Source: JACMOY01 sp046590855 (GTDB taxonomy: Bacteria; Actinomycetota; Actinomycetes; Actinomycetales; Angustibacteraceae). Taken from it: DNA of 20,462 nucleotides. Positions 14,835-20,462 of this stretch are shown one piece after another. The DNA is taken from positions 1 to 20,462 of the forward strand of contig JBKJTJ010000355.1 of assembly GCA_046590855.1 (NCBI GenBank). Direction: 5' to 3'. Made by a program: the position numbers and the translations under genes. The stretch's first letter is position 1. Every line of letters starts with the position of its first letter. Under the pieces are notes generated by a model. The model was not told the origin of the DNA. It saw only the letters and a list, made by a program, of their open reading frames with translations, and searched no databases.

Positions 14835-15004
14835 TCACGGGGCGACCCAGAACCAGTGGTCGAGCCACACCCCCATGCATCCCGCCCGTCCCGCCCATCC
14901 CTCGCATCATCAGCGCCATCATCGCGGTGCAGCCAACCGCGTACAGGAGGAAAGCCCAGCTCACCACCCCGGTCGCTGCCAGCGCCGTGTCCGTGGGGTT
15001 TCAT
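14835..15004 (-). pseudogene. Small membrane protein frameshifted just after its start
   Basis: A strong AGGAGG site and an ATG (15002-15004) overlapping the stop of the DUF2892 gene mark a start, but that frame gives a non-hydrophobic, Gly/Arg/Asp-rich chain. One base over, the translation is NPTDTALAATGVVSWAFLLY, then AVGCTAMMALMMRGMGG, a convincing small membrane protein with a Met/Gly-rich metal-binding-like tail. Removing one base within the A3C4 run after the ATG would give MNPTDTAL and join them. A further frame change near 14870 would end it as VWLDHWFWVAP and a stop at 14835-14837. It could be a genuine mutation, a sequencing error or recoding. It lies between the DUF2892 gene and the P-ATPase. 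Confidence 0.5.
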
Positions 15005-15270
15005 CGAGTGCCTCCTGAGTTGATGGGCGCGTGGCCCAGCCGCTGGTACAGCCAGCAGTGACCTGTCGCCCCAGTGAAGATCATGGCCAAACCGGCCAGC
15101 ATCAAGCGAACCTCCACCACGACTGCGAGCACCGAGCCCGCCGACAGCAGCAACGCCAGTGCTGCCACCACGGCAGCCGCACCGATCGCGACGCGCCCCA
15201 CCCGCTCGACGGCGGTGATGTTCACGACCCGCCACGTCGAACCGGGTCGTGTCGTCACGGGCCCAGTCAT
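15001..15270 (-). CDS. DUF2892 (YgaP-like transmembrane) protein
   Basis: The 89-aa protein reads TAVERVGRVAIGAAAVVAAL, a first helix, then LAVVVEVRLMLAGLAMIFTG and ATGHCWLYQRLGH. This is the pattern of the DUF2892 membrane domain (N-x-R-x-x-R ... TGxxGxCPLY), the part found alone or fused to rhodanese in YgaP. The conserved Cys after TGATGH is present. It is the first gene of the leftward operon with the frameshifted small protein and the P1B-ATPase, so a link to metal or sulfur stress is likely. The ATG has only a weak purine-rich site upstream. Its exact role is unknown. Confidence 0.8.
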   Translation of the reverse strand: MTGPVTTRPGSTWRVVNITAVERVGRVAIGAAAVVAALALLLSAGSVLAVVVEVRLMLAGLAMIFTGATGHCWLYQRLGHAPINSGGTR

Positions 15271-15600
15271 GACGACGGCCCGTCCCTGGGCAGCTCGCGG
15301 TGCTCAGTGCTGAGGATCAACGACGCTCTGCTTTCCAGCGGTCATCGCAACGAGTGCTGATTCTCGGAGGCTAGCAAGGCTGTGAAGTGCTCGGCGGTTG
15401 ACCGGTCGTCGAGGACGATGCGGGCGATCTGCCCCCCTCCCGGACCCACCGTGGGTGAACGCGTCCTCGTGGAGGTCAGGGGTGGCTCCAGGACCGGATC
15501 GAAGGCGCCATGACGACGTCGGTCACGGCGCTGGCCGCCGTGCGGGCCCGGACGCTCGGTTCCCGAGCGCGGGTCCCGGCTCGGCGTCCTGGGGTCGGTG
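15271..15600. other. Gene-free region between DUF2892 gene and Mop remnant
   Basis: I see no recognisable gene. A minus-strand frame of about 60 codons ending at about 15357 (GQIARIVLDDRSTAEHFTAL) is uninterrupted but matches nothing I know. The promoter of the leftward DUF2892 operon should lie at the left side. The stretch looks like decayed coding sequence. Confidence 0.45.
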
Positions 15601-15705
15601 TCAGTCGACGGCCAGAGTGATCTCGGTGGACTTGACCAGGACGTAGACGGCGCTGCCTTCAGCCAGGCCCAGGTCGGCGACGGCCTCGCGGGTGATCGAG
15701 GAGGT
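15601..15705 (-). pseudogene. C-terminal remnant of a Mop/TOBE (molybdate-binding) protein
   Basis: The 34 codons before the stop at 15601-15603 read SSITREAVADLGLAEGSAVY, then VLVKSTEITLAVD. This is the C-terminal half of a Mop (molybdopterin/TOBE) domain, whose typical ending is SITREAVDDLGL.EGS.V..VIKST.V.LAVD. A stop (15706-15708) lies immediately upstream in frame and the N-terminal half and start codon are missing. It is therefore a truncated gene end, 25 bp downstream of the LysR gene on the same strand. Confidence 0.7.
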
Positions 15706-15730
15706 TCAGCGGAGCTCAGGGGTCTCCGGT

Positions 15731-16642
15731 TCAGGCGTCCGTTCCGACTGCGGCGCAGATGGTGAGCAGGTCACGTGCGAGGCCGGTCGGACGCTGGCCG
15801 CTGGGCCAGATGGCTCGCAGGGCCCTGGTGAAGTCCACGTCGTGCACCGGGACAGCGACCAGGCGCTTGGCCAGCAGGTCATCCCGGACGACGAAGCTGC
15901 TGAGGACGGCGGGGCCGGCGTCGGCGAGGACGGCCGCGCGGACGGCGCTGGTGGACGACAGCTCGAGCAGCGGCGCGGCGAGCGGCTGGTGGCCGAGCAG
16001 GGCCGCCTCCAGTGCCGCTCGCGTGCCGGAGGCGGGCTCACGCTGAACCAACCGTGTTCGCGCGAGCTCAGCCGCACCCAGCGGTGTGCGACGCCGGGAC
16101 CACGGGTGCGCCGGGCTCACGACGACCTGCAACCGGTCGCGGGCCACGACCCTCCCGTGCGTCCCGGGTGGGGTGCCCGGACCTTCGACGAAACCCAGGT
16201 CGGCGTCACCGCTGCCCACCTGACGGGCCACATCGGTGCTGTTGACCGCGTCCAGACTGACAGCGCTCTCGGGGTGCTCCGCGGTGAGCCTGACCAACCA
16301 CCGCGGCATGAGGTGCTCGGCGACCGTCAGGCTCGCTGCCACCCGCAACCTCGCCGCTCGGCCGGCACGCAAGGACGCGATCCCGGCGTCCAGAACCGCC
16401 GCGGCGTTCAGCACGTCACGGCCCCACTCGACCAGCAGCGTGCCGGCGGGGGTCAGGGTCGAGCCTCGCGGTCCCCGCTCGACCAGGGGGAACCCGACGA
16501 CCTGCTCCATCCGGCGGACGTGCGTGCTGGCAGCCGGTTGGCTGATCCCTCGTACCGCCCCCGCTCGCCCGAGACTGCCGGTGGCGGCAACCGCTTCCAG
16601 CAGCTCGAGCGAGGTCAGGTCCGGCACGCGGGCGGAGAGCAT
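15731..16642 (-). CDS. LysR-family transcription regulator
   Basis: The 303-aa protein has a LysR-type winged helix at about residues 8-68 (LELLEAVAATGSLGRAGAVR, SQPAASTHVRRMEQVVG, PLVERGPRGSTLTPAG). A periplasmic-binding-like effector domain follows (about 93-300; LRVAASLTVAEHLMPRWLVR ... ADLGFVEGP ... LQVVVSPAHPW ... VLADAGPAVLSSFVVRDDL). It is divergent from the TDT transporter gene; only about 130 bp separate the starts, with a T-N11-A dyad between them, so it very likely regulates that transporter and itself. Effectors of such LysR/TDT pairs are not known to me; sulfite or a dicarboxylate are candidates. ATG at 16640-16642. Confidence 0.87.
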   Translation of the reverse strand: MLSARVPDLTSLELLEAVAATGSLGRAGAVRGISQPAASTHVRRMEQVVGFPLVERGPRGSTLTPAGTLLVEWGRDVLNAAAVLDAGIASLRAGRAARLRVAASLTVAEHLMPRWLVRLTAEHPESAVSLDAVNSTDVARQVGSGDADLGFVEGPGTPPGTHGRVVARDRLQVVVSPAHPWSRRRTPLGAAELARTRLVQREPASGTRAALEAALLGHQPLAAPLLELSSTSAVRAAVLADAGPAVLSSFVVRDDLLAKRLVAVPVHDVDFTRALRAIWPSGQRPTGLARDLLTICAAVGTDA

Positions 16643-16664
16643 GCCGCCAGCCTAGCCCCGGGCA

Positions 16665-16677
16665 TAACTTCATGTTA
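16665..16677. promoter_or_regulatory. LysR-type T-N11-A box
   Basis: TAAC-TTCAT-GTTA is a perfect interrupted dyad fitting the T-N11-A rule of LysR operators. It lies 22 bp upstream of the LysR start, in the LysR/TDT divergent spacer, where autoregulation and activation of the transporter would be expected. Confidence 0.6.
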
Positions 16678-16774
16678 GGGATGCATGCGAACGAGCCCAC
16701 TACTGGAGCCGGTTCGGCGCCGACACAGTGGAGGAGTCAGCCAACCGCGCCTGCGTCCCGGAGTGACCATCACC

Positions 16775-17977
16775 ATGACCACGACCACGACCGCGTTCAC
16801 GACCATGACCGCGCCCAGGGAACTTCTCGTCGATCGCGTTCGCACCCGTCGCGTGCTCACCGCGCTGGATCGACGGGGCGACGCCCTCAAGCACCTGGGT
16901 CCGAACTGGTTCGCGGCGGTGATGGGCACCGGGATCGTGGCGAACGCCGCGGTCACCCTGCCTGTCCAGGTGGCCGGTCAGCGTGGTTTCGCCCTCGCCG
17001 TGTGGGTCGTCGCCGGCGTGCTGCTGCTGATGCTGTTGGCCGCGACCGCGGGGCACTGGCTGCGCCATCCGGAGCTGGCCCGTGGCCATGTGTCGCATCC
17101 GGTGATGGCCCACTTCTACGGCGCACCGCCGATGGCGATGTTGACCGTGGGCGCGGGGGCGCTGCTGGTCGGCAAGGACGTCCTGGGTGTGCGGGCGGCC
17201 GTCGACCTGGACTGGGTGCTGTGGACGGCCGGGTCGGTCACGGGACTGGTCAGCGCCGCCGTGGTGCCGTACGTGATGTTCACCCGGCACCGCAACCACG
17301 CCGACAGCGCCTTCGGTGGCTGGCTGATGCCGATCGTCCCCCCGATGGTCTCGGCCAGCACCGGCGCCCTGCTGGTCCCCTACGCAGCGCCCGGCCAGGC
17401 CCGCGAGACCCTGCTGCTGGCGTGCTACGCCATGTTCGGGCTCTCGCTGCTCGCCAGCCTCGTGGTGATCACCTTGATCTGGGGCCGTCTGGCCCAGCAC
17501 CAGGTCGGCGCAGCGGCCGCCGTCCCCACGCTGTGGATCGTGCTCGGCCCGCTGGGCCAGTCCATCACCGCCGCCGGGTTGATGGGTACGGCTGCCACGA
17601 CCGTCCTGCCCGCGCCCTACGCCGACGGTGCTGCCGTCCTGGCCCTGTTCTACGGACTCGCGACGTGGGGCTTCGCGGTGCTGTGGCTGGTCATCGCGAT
17701 CGCCATCACGATCAGGACGGCGCGGGCGCACCTGCCGTTCAGCCTGACCTGGTGGAGCTTCACCTTCCCGGTCGGCACCCTGGTCACCGGCACGAGCGGG
17801 CTGGCCGCTCGCACCCACCTGGACCTCCTGGTCGTCGCCGCGGTCGCGCTGTTCCTGCTCCTGCTGGCCGCATGGGTCACCGTCTTCACCCGGACGGCTC
17901 GCGGTGCGCTCAGCGGCAGGCTGCTGCTGCCCCCACCCGTGGTGGGGCGCTCAGCCCAGGTCACGGACGTGGGGTGA
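16775..17977 (+). CDS. TDT-family (TehA/Mae1/SSU1-like) transporter
   Basis: The 400-aa membrane protein has about ten hydrophobic helices and the TDT hallmark near the start: HLGPNWFAAVMGTGIVANAA. Later segments include HPVMAHFYGAPPMAMLTVGA, WLMPIVPPMVSASTGALLVP and LTWWSFTFPVGTLVTGTSGL. The family includes TehA, SLAC1, malate carriers and the sulfite pump SSU1. The PNWF..VMGTGIV start is common to the Mae1/SSU1 branch. A sulfite-efflux role would suit the sulfur genes in the window but is only inferred. The frame is open back to ATG 16685; I prefer ATG 16775 (GGAG 12 nt upstream), because the extra 30 residues look non-conserved. Its stop codon lies within the proposed promoter of the sigma factor. 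Confidence 0.85.
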   Translation: MTTTTTAFTTMTAPRELLVDRVRTRRVLTALDRRGDALKHLGPNWFAAVMGTGIVANAAVTLPVQVAGQRGFALAVWVVAGVLLLMLLAATAGHWLRHPELARGHVSHPVMAHFYGAPPMAMLTVGAGALLVGKDVLGVRAAVDLDWVLWTAGSVTGLVSAAVVPYVMFTRHRNHADSAFGGWLMPIVPPMVSASTGALLVPYAAPGQARETLLLACYAMFGLSLLASLVVITLIWGRLAQHQVGAAAAVPTLWIVLGPLGQSITAAGLMGTAATTVLPAPYADGAAVLALFYGLATWGFAVLWLVIAIAITIRTARAHLPFSLTWWSFTFPVGTLVTGTSGLAARTHLDLLVVAAVALFLLLLAAWVTVFTRTARGALSGRLLLPPPVVGRSAQVTDVG

Positions 17978-18000
17978 ACCAGATGGCCGCTCGTGGCGTA
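17975..18000 (+). promoter_or_regulatory. SigL-like autoregulatory promoter
   Basis: TGAACC (17975-17980), 16 bp, then CGTA (17997-18000). As I recall it, the M. tuberculosis SigL consensus is TGAACC-N16-18-CGT. It ends 35 bp before the sigma factor GTG. The first three bases of the -35 element are the TDT stop codon. The same arrangement occurs at 19223. Confidence 0.7.
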
Positions 18001-18035
18001 CAGCAGGACGTGACCCTCATCCGGGCGAGACAGCC

Positions 18036-18548
18036 GTGACGACTCCCGAGCAGCGGTTGATGACGGCGTTGCACGACGAGCACGCCGGGGTGCTGTACGC
18101 GTTCGTCCTGCGGTACGTCCCCGACCGCGACCAGGCCCGTGACGTGGTGCAGGAGACCCTGCTGCGGGCCTGGCGGCACCTGGGTGAGCTCGACCCGGAT
18201 CGGGGTCAGACCCGCTCGTACCTGTTCACGGTGGCCCGCAACCTGGTGACCGACCAGTGGCGGGCCGAGCAGCGCCGTCCGCGTCTGGTCAGTGACGACG
18301 CCGCGGTGCAGGCGCACCCGGCCCCCGACGAGCTGGACGCCGCCCTCCAGGGCTGGCTGGTCGCGGACGCCCTGAACCGGTTGACGCCCGAGCACCAGGC
18401 GGTGATCGAGGCGATGTACTACCGGGGGAGCAGCGTCGCCGCCGCCGCGCAGGACCTGGGTCTGGCGCCGGGCACGGTGAAGTCACGCACGTACTACGCG
18501 TTGCGCGCGCTGCGCGCGATCTTCGAGGAGATGGGTGTGACCCGATGA
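18036..18548 (+). CDS. sigL: ECF sigma factor, SigL-like
   Basis: The 170-aa protein has ECF region 2 (about residues 8-80: LHDEHAGVLYAFVLRYVPDR, DVVQETLLRAWRHLGELDPD, YLFTVARNLVTDQWRAEQRR) and region 4 (about 110-165: LNRLTPEHQAVIEAMYYRGS, then AAAAQDLGLAPGTVKSRTYY). The sequence closely follows M. tuberculosis SigL, including ALHDEHA, LLRAWRH, ADAL, YYRG and the ending EEMGVTR. It starts at GTG 18036, after CGAGA. Its TGA overlaps the ATG of a ZAS-type anti-sigma gene, the usual coupled pair. It should direct transcription from TGAACC...CGTA promoters here and at 19223. In mycobacteria the system is linked to extracytoplasmic and redox functions; the signal here is unknown. Confidence 0.85.
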   Translation: MTTPEQRLMTALHDEHAGVLYAFVLRYVPDRDQARDVVQETLLRAWRHLGELDPDRGQTRSYLFTVARNLVTDQWRAEQRRPRLVSDDAAVQAHPAPDELDAALQGWLVADALNRLTPEHQAVIEAMYYRGSSVAAAAQDLGLAPGTVKSRTYYALRALRAIFEEMGVTR

Positions 18549-19225
18549 GCACCGAGCACGAGGACGTCAGGGTGCTGCTGGGTGCCTACGTCCTGGGGGG
18601 ACTGGACGACATCGACCTCGCCGCGGTGCAGTCGCACCTGCCCACCTGCGCGGTCTGTCGCGACGAGGTCGCCGGCCTGGCGGTGCTGCCCGGGCTGCTG
18701 CGGCGTCGACCCGCGCACACCGACCTACCGGCGGCAGCACCGGCGCCGCCGGCCGAGCTGCTGCCGGAACTGCTGCACGAGCTGGACGCCGCACGCCGTC
18801 GTGACCGGCGCCGGTGGCTGGTGCGGTCCGCAGTCGCCGCGGTCACCGTGGCGGCGCTGACCGCGGGCGCGGGCGCAGTGCTCGCCCGCGAGGACGCGCC
18901 GGTGGCGGGAACCCCGTTGGCAGGAACGCCGGTGGCCCTGGTGGCGGCAACCGGCGTGACGTCCGGACACGCTCGGCTGCTGGCCAAGCCGTGGGGCACC
19001 TCGATCACCGTGGAGCTGCGTGGACTGCCGCGCGACGGGCGGTTCGTGCTGCAGACCACCGGCCGCGACGGCACCAGGGAGCAGGCCGCCGCCTGGGGGG
19101 CCACGTCCTCCGGTGCCGTGACCGTGGTGGGAGCCACGTCGCTGGACCCCACCGACCTGACCCGGGTGGCCGTCCTGGGCGCGGGCGGGCGTGAGCTGGC
19201 CGGCACGAACCTGCAGAAGGGGTGA
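18545..19225 (+). CDS. rslA: ZAS-type membrane anti-sigma factor, RslA-like
   Basis: The 226-aa protein has an N-terminal zinc-binding anti-sigma domain, with His31-x3-Cys35-x2-Cys38 (HLPTCAVC), then LLRR and a Pro/Ala linker. One transmembrane helix follows (about 92-113, LVRSAVAAVTVAALTAGAGA). The extracytoplasmic domain (about 130-226: AKPWGTSITVELRGLPRDGR, AAWGATSSGAVTVVGATS) matches the C-terminal domain of RslA/RskA-type anti-sigma factors, where KPWGT and AxW motifs recur. It would hold the sigma factor at the membrane and release it on a redox or proteolytic signal. The ATG overlaps the sigma stop by 4 bp. Its stop is part of the next SigL-like promoter. Confidence 0.85.
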   Translation: MSTEHEDVRVLLGAYVLGGLDDIDLAAVQSHLPTCAVCRDEVAGLAVLPGLLRRRPAHTDLPAAAPAPPAELLPELLHELDAARRRDRRRWLVRSAVAAVTVAALTAGAGAVLAREDAPVAGTPLAGTPVALVAATGVTSGHARLLAKPWGTSITVELRGLPRDGRFVLQTTGRDGTREQAAAWGATSSGAVTVVGATSLDPTDLTRVAVLGAGGRELAGTNLQKG

Positions 19226-19248
19226 ACCGCAGCGACCCGTGCGGCGTA
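19223..19248 (+). promoter_or_regulatory. Second SigL-like promoter, before the secreted protein gene
   Basis: TGAACC (19223-19228), 16 bp, then CGTA (19245-19248), identical in both boxes and spacing to the promoter at 17975. It ends 39 bp before the ATG of the secreted protein gene, and its -35 element starts with the anti-sigma stop codon. This makes the secreted protein a probable direct target of the adjacent sigma factor. Confidence 0.7.
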
Positions 19249-19287
19249 CACCCCCGTGACACGCACCGACTCATCAAGGAGACCCCC

Positions 19288-19989
19288 ATGAGCACCGCAC
19301 CCCGCCGCCGCACCCTGGTCCTGAGCCTGGCCGCCCTGGTCGGCACCGCCGTCATCGCGCCCACGCTGCCTGCAGCCTTCGCCTCTGACTCCAGCGACGC
19401 GGCGTCCAGCAACGGCAACTCCCACTCCCAGCCCGTGCACATCGACGTCCAGGCACCCGGCGGCGGCGACAACGCCGGCACCGATGGCAAGGGATGGTTC
19501 GTCGACCTGGCCATCGACTACCCCGCCACGGGGGAGAAGGGGCTCACCGCGGCCGGCTTCAGCGACCTGCAGCTCACCGGCCCCCTTGGCCACAACAACG
19601 TGCCACCGTTCCCAGGCACCTTCTCGGCCGGTCGGGACGACCGGTTGCCCGGCCTGGTGGTCATGACCTCGACGACGACCGCGTTCTCGGGCCCTGGCAC
19701 CAACCTCGCGAATCTGTTCAACCTCACCGGAATCACCAACCGCACCGCTGAGGAGACCGAGATCTGGGACACCTGGATCGTCGGGGCGCCCATCGCCGGC
19801 AAGAACGTCGACAGCACCGTGACCGTGGCCGTGGTCGCCGACCTCAACCACGACGGGATCTACAACGACGCCCCCAGCGTGGTCACGGACCTGAACAAGG
19901 ACGGCGTCGTCGACGCCAAGGACCTGGCCGTTCTTGGTGTCGCCAGCAACATCAAGACCGTCGACTTCCACATCAACGGCGCCAAGTAG
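19288..19989 (+). CDS. Secreted protein with EF-hand/dockerin-like calcium loops
   Basis: The 233-aa protein has a clear signal peptide (RRRTLVLSLAALVGTAVIAP, then TLPAAFA; cleavage at about residue 31). The mature part is a single acidic domain with WFVDLAIDYPATGEKGLTAA, NNVPPFPGTFS, LPGLVVMTSTTTAF and ETEIWDTWIVGAPI. Near the C-terminus lie two calcium-loop-like motifs, DLNHDGIYNDA and DLNKDGVVDAKDL, the pattern of EF-hands or dockerin repeats. I recall related actinobacterial secreted proteins but no function. A strong AAGGAG site precedes the ATG. It is the last gene after sigma and anti-sigma, with its own SigL-like promoter, so it is probably the main output of that system. Confidence 0.8.
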   Translation: MSTAPRRRTLVLSLAALVGTAVIAPTLPAAFASDSSDAASSNGNSHSQPVHIDVQAPGGGDNAGTDGKGWFVDLAIDYPATGEKGLTAAGFSDLQLTGPLGHNNVPPFPGTFSAGRDDRLPGLVVMTSTTTAFSGPGTNLANLFNLTGITNRTAEETEIWDTWIVGAPIAGKNVDSTVTVAVVADLNHDGIYNDAPSVVTDLNKDGVVDAKDLAVLGVASNIKTVDFHINGAK

Positions 19990-20015
19990 TCACCACTGAA
20001 TCAGACCTTGGCTGC

Positions 20016-20059
20016 GCGTGCAGGCTGCGCCGGAACGCGATCCGGCGCAGTCTGCACGC
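20016..20059. terminator. Strong hairpin, probable bidirectional terminator
   Basis: Arms 20016-20034 and 20041-20059 pair along 19 positions with one mismatch (G20024 x T20051), closing a 6-nt loop. It lies 27 bp after the secreted protein gene and before the end of a converging gene. It has no long T tract, as is common for actinobacterial terminators. Confidence 0.75.
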
Positions 20060-20275
20060 CCCGCGGTGACCTGCAACCGCTTCTCCGGACGGTTTCGGTG
20101 TGGTGATCATGCCGCGGGTTGGGCGGCGGTGCGAAGGCGCTCGAACTGAGTTCGAGTTTGACTGAGCCAGTGTGTTCGAGGGCCCCGGTCGACCATGGAC
20201 GCCCGGGTTCGGGCAGGCGTCGACGTGGATCTCGTCCCGCATCGGAGCCCCTGGTGTGTCCGCCGTTCGCGGGGG
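20060..20275. other. Convergent spacer with a second small hairpin
   Basis: No gene is seen. CTCGAAC-TGA-GTTCGAG (20140-20156) is a perfect 7-bp stem followed by TTTG on the plus strand, a possible weak terminator or binding site. Confidence 0.5.
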
Positions 20276-20462
20276 TCACTGGGGGTAGGTGGCCGTGTCG
20301 GGGACGACGTCGGCGGTGTCCAGCGCGTCCAGGGTGGTGGATGTGCCGCCCAGTCCCTTGACCATCGTGGAGTAGTCGTAGCGCATCAGACCCAGCCAGG
20401 AGTGGCCGGCCTCGCCGGGCTTGCCGGGTAGGTCGTCGTCGCGCAGGGTGTCCTCGTAGCGG
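20276..20462 (-). CDS. C-terminal end of an unrecognised protein (5' end outside window)
   Basis: An open frame enters from the right edge and stops at TGA (20276-20278), giving 61 full codons. The sequence includes RYEDTLRDDDLPGKPGEAGH, then SWLGLMRYDYSTMVKGLGGT and VVPDTATYPQ. Codon use is typical of real genes in this window (G/C in third positions), and the conserved-looking aromatic and Gly residues argue for a true coding end. I do not recognise the family. It converges on the secreted protein gene, with the hairpin at 20016-20059 between them. Confidence 0.6.
   Translation of the reverse strand, partial: RYEDTLRDDDLPGKPGEAGHSWLGLMRYDYSTMVKGLGGTSTTLDALDTADVVPDTATYPQ

Noticed and set aside
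15692..16678. 328-codon plus-strand frame opposite the LysR gene
   Set aside because: The minus strand encodes a full LysR protein with an HTH and effector domain; the plus frame is Gln/Gly/Arg-rich with no family match.
1..20462. CRISPR arrays, insertion sequences, rRNA genes
   Set aside because: No regular direct-repeat/spacer pattern, transposase motifs or rRNA-like stretches were found on either strand.

Overview
The window is very GC-rich, with GTG and TTG starts, ATGA/GTGA stop-start overlaps, an ECF sigma factor of the mycobacterial SigL type and a CstR/persulfide-dioxygenase module. All of this points to an actinomycete (Actinomycetota). I cannot place the genus. The content is accessory: metal, sulfur and redox genes mixed with gene remnants and two partial tRNAs.

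Layout. (1) 1-923: right end of an integrated element. A leftward HTH_36-type replication/regulatory gene runs off the left edge; its 3' end is packed with short palindromes. At 879-923 lies the 3' half of a tRNA-Thr(UGU), read as an attR-like site. (2) 924-1897: a Fis-type HTH fragment and a small SHOCT-domain membrane protein. (3) 2111-5399: a sulfane-sulfur detoxification locus. A CstR-like repressor and a DUF302 protein diverge from a persulfide dioxygenase-rhodanese fusion, a TauE/SafE exporter and a 56-aa Cys-rich protein. Three TACC/GGTA palindromes sit in the divergent promoter. (4) 5476-7920: a multicopper oxidase broken by an internal deletion, then a secreted VanY-type D,D-carboxypeptidase. 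(5) 7955-10705 (minus): an operon of a signal-peptide/TM protein, a diheme cytochrome b and two small membrane proteins, with the decayed end of an ABC permease downstream. (6) 10706-11147: a spacer with the 3' half of a tRNA-Phe. (7) 11148-15270 (minus): copper/metal genes. These are a cupredoxin lipoprotein, a frameshifted CPC-type P-ATPase remnant, an intact CopB-like P1B-ATPase with an unusual CPD motif, a frameshifted small membrane protein and a DUF2892 protein. (8) 15601-17977: a Mop-domain remnant, a LysR regulator and a divergent TDT-family (TehA/SSU1-like) transporter. (9) 17975-19989: a SigL-like sigma factor, its ZAS anti-sigma factor and a secreted EF-hand-like protein, with two matching TGAACC-N16-CGTA promoter candidates. 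(10) 20016-20462: a strong bidirectional hairpin and the 3' end of an unrecognised leftward gene.

How it may work together (inference): CstR would sense persulfides and derepress persulfide oxidation to sulfite, which TauE and possibly the TDT carrier would export. The cupredoxin, P1B-ATPase and the now broken multicopper oxidase handle copper or a similar metal. The sigma/anti-sigma pair controls itself and the secreted protein. The many truncated genes and tRNA halves suggest repeated insertion and decay at this locus.
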